From NCBI RefSeq assembly GCF_003259335.1, contig NZ_QLLL01000013.1, positions 1 to 64,000 on the forward strand: a stretch of DNA of 64,000 nucleotides, written 5' to 3'. Position numbers and translations under genes: made by a program. Shown in pieces: positions 1-10,108 of this stretch. The notes beneath the pieces are model-generated. The model was not told the origin of the DNA. It did no database searches and saw only the letters and a program-made list of their open reading frames with translations. Position 1 is the stretch's first letter. Each line of letters starts with the position of its first letter. The DNA is from Chitinophaga skermanii (GTDB taxonomy: Bacteria > Bacteroidota > Bacteroidia > Chitinophagales > Chitinophagaceae).

Positions 1-2979
1 ACAAAACCTGCATACGTTACGCCGTTACCTCCATTGTATGCAATGCCGTCATATACTTTGGTAGCATTTGTGGCAGTGATTGTTAAGGTAGCCGTGGTAA
101 TTTGTAAAGTACCGTTATTGAAGTTGATCGTATAGTTAGGCGATGTTAAACCGCCCGGGGTAATGAGGTAATTACCTGTATTGGTTGCTCCTTGGGAGGT
201 ACCACTGTATGTTAATGTACCACCTAAAACCGTCGCATTCTCTCCGTTTACAAAGCCTGTATAAGTAACGCCATTACCACCATTGTAGGCAATGCCGTTG
301 TATGTTTTGGTATCATCGATGGCAGTCACCGTTAAACTAGCGGGGTTAATCGTAAGTGTACCGGTTACATATGTAAGCATGTAATTGGAAGAAGAGAATC
401 CACTTGGCGTAATGTTATAATTACCTGTATTAATAGCGCCTTGGGAAGTACCTGTGTAAGCTAATGTACCAGCTAATACACTAGCATCTTCACCATTTAC
501 AAAGCCGGTATAAGTAACGCCGTTACCACCTGTGTATGCAATGCCATCATAAGATTTCGTAGCATCTGTAGCAGTCACCGTTAAATTTACAGGGCTAATT
601 ACCAGTGAGCCGTTATTGTAAGTAATATCGTAGTTGGTAGATGTATAACCACTTGGTGTAACCGTGTAAGTACCGACGTTTACGGCGGTGGTTGCATTAC
701 CTGTAAAGCTTAAGCTACCAGTTAAATTAGCGGCGGTTTCTCCATTTTGGAAACCTGTATAGTTAGCGGTGAAGCCTGTGTATACTTGGCCATCGTAGTT
801 TTTACTAGCATTATCTGCGGTGATCGACAAACCAGCCTTTGATATATCGAGGGTGCCGTTGGTGTAGGTGATATTGTAGTTAGAAGATGTGTAACCGCTT
901 GGGGTAATGATATAATTACCTGCGTTTACGGCACCTTGTGAAGTACCCATGTAAACCAATGTTCCACCAAGTACCGTTTCATCTTCAGTACCTACAAAAC
1001 CAGCATACGTTACACCGTTACCACCGTTGTATGCAATGCCATCATATACTTTGGTAGCATTCGTGGCAGTGATAGTTAAGGTAGCCGGGGTAATTTGTAA
1101 AGTACCGTTATTGAAGTTGATCGTATAGTTAGGAGATGTTAAACCGCCCGGGGTAATGAGGTAATTACCTGTATTGGTTGCACCTTGGGAGGTACCACTG
1201 TATGTTAATGTACCACCTAAAACCGTCGCATTCTCTCCGTTTACAAAGCCTGTATAAGTAGCGCCATTACCTCCATTGTAGGCAATGCCGTTGTATGTTT
1301 TGGTATCATCGATGGCAGTCACCGTTAAACTAGCGGGGGTAATCGTAAGTGTACCAGCTACATATGTAAACATGTAGTTGGGAGAAGTAAAACCACTAGG
1401 CGTAATGTTATAACTACCTGTATTAATAGCACCTTGGGAATTACCATTAAAAGCTAATGTACCACTTAATACCGTTGGATCTTCTCCATTTACAAAGCCT
1501 GTATATGTAGCGCCGTTACCTCCAACAAATGCGATACCATCATAGGTTTTCGTAACATCTGTAGCAGTCACCATTAAATTTACAGGGCTAATTACCAGCG
1601 AGCCGTTATTGTAAGTAATATCGTAGTTCGTAGAAGTATAACCACTTGGTGTAACCGTGTAAGTACCGACGTTTACGGCGGTGGTTGCGTTACCTGTAAA
1701 GCTTAAGCTACCTGTTAAATTAGCGGCGGTTTCACCATTCTGGAAACCTGTATAGTTAGCGGTGAAGCTTGTGTACACTTGCCCATTGTAGTTTTTACTA
1801 ACATTATCTGCGGTGATCGACAAACCAGCTTTTGTTATATCGAGTGTACCGTTGGAGTAGGTGATATTGTAGTTGGTAGATGTGTAACCACTTGGGGTAA
1901 TGATATAATTACCTGCGTTTATGGCACCTTGGGAGGTACCATTGTAAACTAATGTTCCACCTAGTACTGTTTCATCTTCAGTACCAACAAAACCGGCATA
2001 CGTTACACCATTACCGCCGTTGTAAGTGACACCATCGTAGACTTTGGTATCGTTAGATGCCGTAACTGTTAAGCTGGCCGGGGTGATGGTTAATGTACCT
2101 GTATTATATTGAATCGTATAATTCGTAGACGTTAAGCCGCTTGGTAAGATGGTATAGGTACCTGCGTTGGTAGCGCCTTGCGAGGTTCCACTGTAAGTTA
2201 ATGTACCGCTTAATACCGTTGCATTTTCACCATTCACGAAGCCGGCATATGTAACGTTATTTCCGCCATTGTAGGCAATACCGTTGTATGTTTTCGTATC
2301 GTTTACTGCGGTAACTGTTAAGATTGATTGGCCGATATTTAACGCACCGTTGACGAAATTGATTGTGTAATTCGTAGAAGTTAAACCACTGGGGGTAATC
2401 ACATAATTACCTGTATTAACTGCACCTTGGGAGGTACCTGAATAGGTTAATGTACCACCTAAAACGGTGGCATCTTCACTGCCCACAAAACCTGAATATG
2501 TTACGCCGTTACCACCTGTGTATGCAATACCATCGTAAGATTTAGTAAGGTCTGTAGCTGTAACGATTAAGTTTACGGGATCAATCACGAATAGCCCACT
2601 TGTATAAGTAAAATCGTAGTTCGCAGCAGTAAAACCACCTGGCACAATTCCATATGTTCCCACATTTACAGCTGTTGTTGCACTACCTGTAAAGCTTAGG
2701 CTACCGGATAAATTAGCTGTTGTTTCACCATTCTGGAAGCCTACGTAGGTAGCGGTAAAGCCGGTGTATATTTGGCCATTGTAGCTTTTATTGGCGTTAT
2801 CGGCTGTAACGATTAAGCTAGCTTTTGCAATGTTGAGTGTACCGTTGAGGTAGATGATATTGTAGTTGGTAGATGTGTAACCACTTGGGGTAATGATATA
2901 ATTACCTGCGTTTACGGCACCTTGGGAAGTACCGATGTAAGCCAATGTTCCACTTAGTACTGCTTCATTTTCTCCCGCC
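1..2979 (-). repeat. Higher-order tandem repeat, 993-bp unit (four MBG domains)
   Basis: Equivalent landmarks (the ACAAAAC-like start of a domain block) fall at 1, 994, 1987 and 2980, exactly 993 bp apart. Each unit splits into 249+249+249+246 bp, that is 83+83+83+82 codons. Units 1-993 and 994-1986 differ at only about ten positions over their first 250 bp; unit 1987-2979 is more diverged. Units farther toward the N-terminus (2980-4830) keep the 246-249-bp period but lose the four-domain identity. The gradient points to recent block duplication or gene conversion near the C-terminus. Such arrays can also be misassembled from short reads. Confidence 0.9.
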
Positions 2980-5900
2980 ACGAAACCCATATACGTTGCA
3001 CCATTTCCGCCTGTATAAGTAAGGCCATCATATACTTTAGTAGCATTTGTGGCTGTTACCACTAAAGTAGCGGGGGTAATGGTTAACGTACCTGGTACAA
3101 AGTTGATGACATAGTTTGTTGATGATACACCCGTAGGTGCTAATGTATAAGTACCGGTATTAATGGCACCTTGCGAAGTACCTGTCATACTTAAGGTACC
3201 AGTTAAAGCAGCCACCGTTTCACTATTCACAAAACCTGCATATGTATAGCCATTATCTCCCGTGTATGCAACACCATTATAGGTTTGTGAATGGTCATTG
3301 GCCGTTATGATTAAATTAACTTGTTGAATGTTTACAGTGCCGCTGTGGTAAACAATGTTGTAGTTGGGAGATGAGAGGCCACTTAGTGTAACCAAGTAAT
3401 TCCCAGCATTCACAGCATTAACCCCTGTACCTGTGTAAGTTAATGAACCTGTTAGCACGGATATATTCTCACCATTTACAAACCCGGTAATTGTTGACGT
3501 GAATGTATTGACAGGTAATCCATCGTAAGGTTTTACGATATTATCGACGTATATATCAAGTTGTGTTGGTTGAATGGTTAATGTACCTGCTACATACGTA
3601 ATCGTGTAATTATTGGTGCTATACCCGCCAGGTGTAATATTATAATTGCCTACATTTATCGCTCCTTGTGAAGAACCTCCGTATGCTAATGTGCCTGTTA
3701 AATTGGTAACATTATCCGTTCCAACAAATCCACTGTAAGTAACACCATTTCCACCATTATAAGCTGTTCCTGTATATGCTTGCGTAGCGGGGTTAGCTGT
3801 AATGAGTAACGGCGCCCTTGTAATTTGCAATTGCCCTACTTGGTAAACAAAATTATAGTTCAGCGATGTATACCCGCTTGGGCGAATATCATACAAACCC
3901 ACATCCACCGCATTTTGCGAAGTACTTCCATAGGTTAATGTACCACCTAATGACGACACATTATCTGTTCCTAGAAACCCTGTAATTACCACACCATTTC
4001 CACCTGTATAAGGCACTTGATCATACATTTTTGTATAATCATTCGCTTTCACAGTTAAGTTTACTTTTGAAATAATGAGGGTACCACTTTGGTAAAAGAT
4101 ATCGTAGTTAGTAGAGGTATACCCCGTAGGCATGATAACATAAGTACCGGCATTAATAGCGCCTAGCGATGTACCACCATAAGTTAGCGTACCACCAAGA
4201 CTTGTTTCGGTATCTGTATTCATGAACCCGGTATAGGTTACGCCGGCAGTATTAACATATGCAGCACCTGTATAGTTCGTTATTTCGGTTCTAGCCTTGA
4301 TCACTAACAACGATTTGTTCACGGTTAATGTTCCCGGAACATAATTGATGAAGTAATTCGGTGAAGTTAGGCCTGTTGGAGTAATGGAATAGGTGCCTGC
4401 GTTTACTGCATTTTGGGCATCCCCGGTAAAGCTTAAGCTACCAGTTAGTGCGTTCGTTTCATTATCTGTACCCACAAAACCTGTGTAAGTAACATTGTGA
4501 TTCGAAGCTATGGTATATGGGAAGCCGTCGTAGGATTTAAAATCATCGTCGGCTACAATATTTAAGGAAGCAGGTAAAATACGCGCACGGCCATCTACAA
4601 AAGTAATATCATAATTTGTGGCCGTTAACCCGCCCAGTGTTAATACATAATTACCCACATTGGTGGCTCCTTGTGCAGCGCCTCCGTAAACAGGGGTACC
4701 TGAAATAACGGATTCGTCATCACCATTTACAAAACCGGTTACGGTATATCCATTACCTCCACTGTACGGGGTAGCATTGTAGGAAAAAACGGCATCCGTT
4801 ACAGTAACTGTTAGTATTGGTTTGGTAACTGTTACTGGAATAATTACATCGGTGGCTGGGGCAAAGGTTGCGTCGCCTGGCTGCTTAGCTGTAATAGCTA
4901 CAGCACCTACTGCTTTTATCCTAAGTTTCCAAGCATTCCCAGCTGCGGCATCTTGATAAGGTTCGGCAATTGCGTTATCCGAAGAAGTGTATTCAACAGT
5001 TAAATTAGAACTAGCTGTAGCCGTAAGTAAAGGGTCGGCCGTGCCATATACAAATATAAGGTTGGCAGGTGCCGTAATTGTTTGGGCAACGGGTACACCA
5101 AATTCAAAGGCTCCCATATCAATTACCCCGCTTGTAGCATAATCGGTTACACGTGGATTGCCTTGTAAGTCGAGAGTAGCCGCTCCTAAACCGGTAAAGT
5201 AACTATTTAATCCTGCGTCTATTAAAGGACTGTTTGCTTTCAACCTAAAATCCCCGCTAGTGGTACCGCCAGCCACTGGCAATGGAGCAGAAATTAATTG
5301 GGGATCGAGCGAGCCATCAATATTGCCGTTAACAGGCGTAGAAAGGCTCTCTACATAATTATTATAAACATTACTACCTATAAAAGCATTCCGAGTATTC
5401 CTATACACAATGGAATTGTATAAATCTATTGGCTGTGTGAGGTTGATAGAATTGGCATTTGCATTACCGTTATAATTTGAGCTGATGGTTGTATTTCTGA
5501 TGGTACAAGAAGCGGCTGTACCAGAAATTGCCCCACCAGAAGTGCCTGCCGCGTTACCACTAATCAGCGAATTCGTAATTACCAAAGCTCCGGAATTAGA
5601 TGTGGTGATACCGCCACCTAACGAAGTCGCCGTATTTCCCTTAAAAATAGTATTAGCGAATGTGGCTGTACCAAATAATACAGCTGCACCCCCACCCGTA
5701 GAGGTGGCTTTATTATTTGTAAATGTTAACCTATTTAATATAGATGGGATAGTATTGTAATATACCATTCCCCCACCATTCAATGCTAGGTTATTTGCAA
5801 ACTCACAATCCTCCACTACCAAGGATGAAGAAATATATAATAACATGCCTCCACCATAAGAAGAAGCTATGTTATTCATCAGCCTTAAATTCTTCAAACT

Positions 5901-6472
5901 TCCGTTAGCATAAGTAGCATATATCCCTCCACCATAGTTTGTACCTAGGCTTACCGCTTCTACTATTTGGGCACCAGCATTATTTGCATTGCCATTCACT
6001 ATGTCGAAACCATTTAACTCGAAACCACTCACATTTAAACATGTAACTACATGCAATACATTATCTGCCGAATTATTAATGGTACCTATGTCGCCATCTA
6101 AAATGGAGCGATTGGCAGGAATATTTCGTTGTGAAATAGCGGTCTCATTCCCTGCAAAGCCACCATACACACTTACATTTGGTAATAGGCGAAAAGTTCT
6201 TGAACGCGTAAGTGGGTTTGCAATATCTATATACTCAGTTGGATAGTATGTTCCCTGTGCTACCCATATTTCACGTACAGTGGATGGTGTAGCATTCAAA
6301 CTACGCGCAGCTGCCAAGGCATCACCTAATTCGCCCATGGCATTGGCCCAGGATGAGCCATTGCCGGTAGCACCTTTTACAACATATAATACACCCGCTG
6401 CACTGGGCACTTGTGCAAATAAACGCGGAACAAAAAACAAAACTAAAAACAGGGATAGTAGAAGTCGCTTCA
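1..6472 (-). CDS. Giant secreted beta-helix / MBG-repeat protein (3' end outside window)
   Basis: An open frame of at least 2157 codons runs from an ATG at 6472 off the left edge. It starts with a clear signal peptide (MKRLLLSLFLVLFF..., cleaved after LFAQ). Residues about 25-455 are rich in short N/G/T turns typical of a right-handed parallel beta-helix and end in a DLQGNPR...DMGAFEFG motif, as in choice-of-anchor Q proteins. An Ig-like segment (about 460-545) follows, then at least 19 MBG/YDG-type domains of 82-83 residues, each with Y-N/D-G, TYTGF, SGTSQGA-N-G-Y and ITPSG-TS-NY elements. The protein is probably a surface adhesin or matrix protein. A T9SS sorting domain would be expected at the unseen C-terminus, but that is inference. 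The start is fixed by the signal peptide. Domain recognition is confident; function is not. Confidence 0.85.
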
Positions 6473-6527
6473 TCTAAAACAGATAGGGATTTTCAGTGTA
6501 ATCGTTACATAGGCATATATGAAAATA

Positions 6528-6562
6528 CCCTGTGTATTGAATATCTTTTCTCATACACAGGG
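6528..6562 (-). promoter_or_regulatory. Perfect 10-bp inverted repeat in the leader of the giant repeat gene
   Basis: CCCTGTGTAT at 6528-6537 and ATACACAGGG at 6553-6562 are perfect complements around a 15-base A/T-rich loop. The repeat lies between the candidate -7 element (6587-6594) and the ATG at 6472, so it would fold as a stem-loop in the 5' leader or act as a dyad operator. No U-tract follows, so it is not a normal terminator. Confidence 0.5.
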
Positions 6563-6586
6563 CAATTCATACCAGTTAATATTATG

Positions 6587-6594
6587 CAAATATA
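6587..6594 (-). promoter_or_regulatory. Candidate -7 promoter element for the giant repeat gene
   Basis: On the minus strand this reads TATATTTG, an exact match to the Bacteroidota TAnnTTTG -7 element, about 115 bp before the start codon. The -33 position is only T-rich and has no clean TTTG. Confidence 0.4.
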
Positions 6595-6608
6595 ATATAT
6601 ATCTAACA

Positions 6609-6646
6609 ATAAAAAAGCGCATGTATATTATGTTATGCATGCGCTT
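6609..6646 (-). terminator. Intrinsic terminator of the molybdenum operon
   Basis: A perfect 9-bp stem (AAGCGCATG at 6615-6623 with CATGCGCTT at 6638-6646), read on the minus strand, is followed by a run of T (6616-6611). It lies just after the last operon gene (stop at 6671). Confidence 0.75.
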
Positions 6647-6670
6647 GTATAATAACTTGTTATGCTTTCA

Positions 6671-7582
6671 TTATTGCACGCTTTGTTCGTGTCGAACCTT
6701 AAAAACATGCAGGATATAAGGGAACAGAGCAGCCGTCGTTTCTTTCACTGCCCTAGGCGATCCTGGCATGGTAATGACCAAGGTATTATTGATAAAACCT
6801 GCTACCCCGCGTGATAGCATTGCATATGGTGTGCGTTGTTGCCCATAATTGCGGGCGGCTTCCATGATACCCGGCATTTCTACATCGAGTAATGGTTTAA
6901 TAGCATCCGGCGTAACATCACGACGTGAAACACCTGTACCACCGGTGAACAAGAGCAAATCGATGTTGGCTTGTACACTTTGATGGGTTTGGGTTTGAAT
7001 GGCCGCTATCTCATCGGGGATGATGGTGTATTGGGATACTTGTATATTATGTTGTTGTAACAATTCTACTAGTAACTTACCTGATTCATCTTCATACACA
7101 CCTTGCGAAGCACGATCGGAACATACCACTACAGCAGCTTTAATAATTTTATCTTTTTGCGGGATGATATCCGATTTACCACCTTTCTTACTTTCCAGCT
7201 TTACGTTGTGAATCTCCACTTGTTTGTCGATGGGTTTCAACATATCGTAAATCGTTAGCGCGGCAATCATGGCGCCGTGCATGGCTTCTACTTCAACGCC
7301 GGTTTTGTAGATGGTATGTACTTCGGCGTAGATTTTCAATTGCAGGCCGTCGATTTCGAAGCTAAAGTGGCTATATTCTACCGGTAAAGGGTGGCAATCG
7401 GGGATGGCGTCACTGGTTCTTTTAATGGCGAATAAACCGGCTGCACGGGCAAACTCGAAGATATCGCCTTTCGGGATGCGCTTCTCAATGACTGCGTCGA
7501 TGGTAGCTTGTGATGATACTTGTACCACGGCTAATGCGACCGCTTTGCGCAATGTATTTTGTTTATGTGTGATATCGACCAT
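6671..7582 (-). CDS. moaC: MoaC-MoaB/MogA fusion, molybdopterin biosynthesis
   Basis: A 303-aa bifunctional protein. Residues 1 to about 138 are MoaC, which with MoaA converts GTP to cyclic pyranopterin monophosphate: DCHPL, the KTGVEVEAMHGA segment and the N-terminal VDITHKQNTLRKA strand are all present. Residues about 145-303 are a MoaB/MogA fold that adenylates molybdopterin: VVCSDRASQG, LLLFTGGTGVSRRD and MPGSPRAVKE. This fusion is common in Bacteroidota. It is the last gene of the operon, 4 bp after moaE and followed by a strong terminator. MoaB activity for the second half is inferred from its motifs. Confidence 0.92.
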   Translation of the reverse strand: MVDITHKQNTLRKAVALAVVQVSSQATIDAVIEKRIPKGDIFEFARAAGLFAIKRTSDAIPDCHPLPVEYSHFSFEIDGLQLKIYAEVHTIYKTGVEVEAMHGAMIAALTIYDMLKPIDKQVEIHNVKLESKKGGKSDIIPQKDKIIKAAVVVCSDRASQGVYEDESGKLLVELLQQHNIQVSQYTIIPDEIAAIQTQTHQSVQANIDLLLFTGGTGVSRRDVTPDAIKPLLDVEMPGIMEAARNYGQQRTPYAMLSRGVAGFINNTLVITMPGSPRAVKETTAALFPYILHVFKVRHEQSVQ

Positions 7583-7586
7583 ACAA

Positions 7587-8018
7587 TTATTGGTTAACTT
7601 TCCATTGATAATCTTCTATTCCTAGTAGTTCTTTTCCCCAAATAGGAATATCTTTTTTCAAACGCTCTACAAACTCATTACAAGCCTGCATAGCTTCTTT
7701 TCGATGACCAGAAGCCGCCACAACGCATAAACAGGTTTCCCCTACTTGTACCATACCTAAGCTATGTTTCACCGTTAAACCTTGTAATCCGTATTTCTTT
7801 GTTACATCTGCTACCAGTTCTTCTAGTAATGGTGCTGCCATTTCTTTGTAGGTAGTATATTCCATAGCGGTGACTGTTTTCCCGTTCTGCACATCGGCCC
7901 TAATTTGCCCTGTAAACATGGAATACGCACCAATTTGCACATTACTACTATAAGTAGTGATCAATTCCGCTATTACCGTTGCAGGAATAGCACCTTGATG
8001 AAAATATGTTTGTTCCAT
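7587..8018 (-). CDS. moaE: Molybdopterin synthase large (catalytic) subunit MoaE
   Basis: 143 aa, normal MoaE length. It carries the GHRKEAMQACNEFVERLKKDIPIWGKE region with the conserved His-Arg and the lysines that hold the MoaD C-terminus and the pyranopterin. It transfers two sulfurs from thiocarboxylated MoaD to cPMP, giving molybdopterin. It sits 5 bp after moeB and 4 bp before moaC-moaB, which implies one transcript. Confidence 0.93.
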   Translation of the reverse strand: MEQTYFHQGAIPATVIAELITTYSSNVQIGAYSMFTGQIRADVQNGKTVTAMEYTTYKEMAAPLLEELVADVTKKYGLQGLTVKHSLGMVQVGETCLCVVAASGHRKEAMQACNEFVERLKKDIPIWGKELLGIEDYQWKVNQ

Positions 8019-8023
8019 AATGA

Positions 8024-9127
8024 TTACAATAAACCGTTTTCTAATAAAGCAATTACTCCACCGCGTAAACTGTATACCATGCGATGTGGATGAGATGCCG
8101 CGTATAATTCAGCAGCTTGTAAACTACGTTTACCGCTTTGGCAAACAAATATAACGGCTCCATCTCCTACATATGGGAATGCTTGTAAAAAAGTTTGTAA
8201 TGGCACACGTTCATGCGGAAATTTTCCTAGGCTAGGTTCTTCGTGAAGCTCCCGTACATCTATGATTGATGGGGTTTCAGTAGCGGTGAAGATGCGAAAT
8301 TCTTCTACGCTAATTTCACGTGCTTGAAGTGGTATTGTACCGCATAGCATGGCGTAATCACGACTTTCAAACTCTTCCTTACTTGTGGGCCTAGCCAATT
8401 TACCTTCCGCGGTTGAATCTATGTCGAGTTCCAAGAAACGATTATCCAGGGCCGAGAAGGTGAGTAATTTTCCGCTTAGGGTGGTGCCTAATTTTGTTAT
8501 CCACTTCAAACATTCTCCTGCCATCATATTACCTATTATACCAGGTAAATATCCCAACACGCCGGCCTCTTCACAATTTTGCACTTCTCCCGGTTTGGGA
8601 GGAACGGGGAATACATCGCGGTAACTCAATCCATTTTCGAATACTGCCACTTGTCCTTCAAATCGAGAAACAGCACCGTATATCAAGGGCTTGTAGATAA
8701 AAGCACAAGCATCGGCTAGCATATAGCGTGTTGTAAAATTATCTGTGCCGTCGAGTACAATATCGTATTGCGTTAGGAGATCGATGGCATTGTGGTTGGT
8801 GAGTAGGAAGTTGTATGTATGAGTTTGAATACTTGGATTTAATACAGCTAATTGACGGGCGGCTATATCCACTTTGGGTAAACCAATATCATTCATGCCG
8901 AATAGAAATTGGCGATGTAGGTTGCTTAGTTCCACTAATCCATCATCCACTATACCAATTGTTCCTACACCTGCACCGGCTAAGCTAGCAAGTATTGGGC
9001 AGCCAAGGCCGCCTGCGCCAACTACGAGAACTTTAGCAGCTTGCAATCGTTCTTGCGATGCAATGCCGAAACCCGGCAAGCGTATTTGTCGATGATAGCG
9101 CGCGAAGGCTTGTTCGTTTATATCCAT
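8024..9127 (-). CDS. moeB: MoeB/ThiF-type adenylyltransferase with C-terminal rhodanese domain
   Basis: 367 aa. Residues about 1-245 are an E1-like adenylating domain: VVGAGGLGCP nucleotide loop, DDGLVELSNLHRQFLF, and DGTDNFTTRYM. Residues about 270-367 are a rhodanese domain with active-site loop CQSGKRS. Together this is the MOCS3/MoeZ arrangement: activate the MoaD C-terminus, then sulfurate it. The two CxxC pairs that bind zinc in E. coli MoeB are absent; the first is replaced by a YRDVFPVPPKPG stretch. Sulfur probably comes from the cysteine desulfurase in the same operon (inference). Confidence 0.9.
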   Translation of the reverse strand: MDINEQAFARYHRQIRLPGFGIASQERLQAAKVLVVGAGGLGCPILASLAGAGVGTIGIVDDGLVELSNLHRQFLFGMNDIGLPKVDIAARQLAVLNPSIQTHTYNFLLTNHNAIDLLTQYDIVLDGTDNFTTRYMLADACAFIYKPLIYGAVSRFEGQVAVFENGLSYRDVFPVPPKPGEVQNCEEAGVLGYLPGIIGNMMAGECLKWITKLGTTLSGKLLTFSALDNRFLELDIDSTAEGKLARPTSKEEFESRDYAMLCGTIPLQAREISVEEFRIFTATETPSIIDVRELHEEPSLGKFPHERVPLQTFLQAFPYVGDGAVIFVCQSGKRSLQAAELYAASHPHRMVYSLRGGVIALLENGLL

Positions 9128-9138
9128 CGTCGTTATTT

Positions 9139-9366
9139 TTATCCTCCTGAAAATGGCGGCAGTAAAGCAATTTCAGCATGCTGATCGATCACCATATTTT
9201 GCTTCGCAATTTTCTTATTGATAGCAATTAAATACGTGATGCTTTTCAAAGATGGGAATTGTGTATGTAACATTTCCCGTAATTCATCGGAACTAGCAAC
9301 AGTGGGCAACTGTAAGCTTGTGCTGCCAGTAATATCCGTTAATTGTCCAAACACCAACACTTCCAT
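9139..9366 (-). CDS. moaD: Molybdopterin synthase small subunit / sulfur carrier MoaD
   Basis: 75 aa, ubiquitin-like. It ends in PPFSGG; the C-terminal Gly-Gly is adenylated by MoeB and turned into a thiocarboxylate. The N-terminal strand (VLVFGQLTDITG) and length are typical. It is 1 bp from the upstream TSUP gene and 11 bp from moeB, so it is very likely translationally coupled. Confidence 0.9.
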   Translation of the reverse strand: MEVLVFGQLTDITGSTSLQLPTVASSDELREMLHTQFPSLKSITYLIAINKKIAKQNMVIDQHAEIALLPPFSGG

Positions 9367-9367
9367 A

Positions 9368-10108
9368 TTATAATAAATTCGGTAAAAACAATTTGAATGA
9401 TGCTACTGCTAACACCACAGCGAGCAGGTATTTAATGGTATTGTTTTGGAATTTCACGGCGCCGTAATACGAACCGAGTAATCCTCCTACGAATGCAATA
9501 CCAACGTATGATACCATTTGCGGGCTGAAGGTAATTCCTTTTGTTAACTGGCCTAGTAAGCCCGCTAAAGAGTTTACAAAAATAAATAAGGCACTAATGG
9601 CGGCTGCTTGTTTTTGGTTTGTCCAACGAAGTAATAACAATACCGGTGATAATATCACACCGCCTCCAATGCCCAGCATACCCGACAGTAAACCAATGGA
9701 AGCACCGATAATAATAAGCCAAAATGTAGATGGTTGTTTTGTTTCATCCACTTGAACGTCTTTAAAAAACAAGAAACGAGCAACGGGAATCAATAGAAAA
9801 ACACCTAATAGTTTTTTATAGATATCGGCATGAATGGTAATACTTCCACCAATAAAGGCCAAGGGTATTGAAGCTAGTGCTAAGGGAATGAATAAGCGTT
9901 TATTGAAATAATTACCCTTGAAATAAAAGGTAAACGACGTTAAGGATACGAATAAGTTAAGTAATAAGGCCGTGGGCTTCATAACAGCGGCTTGTACACC
10001 GAATAGTGCCATTAATGCCAAGTAGCCGCTAGCGCCACCATGGCCTACGGAAGAATATAAAAAGGCTACGAGTAGTAGTAAAGGGTAAATCAAGTATTCG
10101 TTATCCAT
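9368..10108 (-). CDS. TSUP (TauE/SafE) family membrane permease
   Basis: 246 aa with about eight hydrophobic segments. The two TSUP half-repeats each carry a glycine-rich turn, one as SSVGHGGASGYLA near the N-terminus and one as GLLSGMLGIGGG in the middle. Family members move sulfite, sulfonates or other sulfur oxyanions. Its start overlaps the moeA stop by 8 bp and its stop is 1 bp from moaD, so it is an integral member of the operon. No molybdate ABC transporter (modABC) lies in the window. A role in exporting sulfite or importing an oxyanion is inference; the substrate cannot be read from sequence. Confidence 0.85.
   Translation of the reverse strand: MDNEYLIYPLLLLVAFLYSSVGHGGASGYLALMALFGVQAAVMKPTALLLNLFVSLTSFTFYFKGNYFNKRLFIPLALASIPLAFIGGSITIHADIYKKLLGVFLLIPVARFLFFKDVQVDETKQPSTFWLIIIGASIGLLSGMLGIGGGVILSPVLLLLRWTNQKQAAAISALFIFVNSLAGLLGQLTKGITFSPQMVSYVGIAFVGGLLGSYYGAVKFQNNTIKYLLAVVLAVASFKLFLPNLL

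Noticed and set aside
1..2979. Possible CRISPR or satellite array in non-coding DNA
   Set aside because: Repeats are in frame, have 82-83-codon units and translate to MBG domains on the minus strand.
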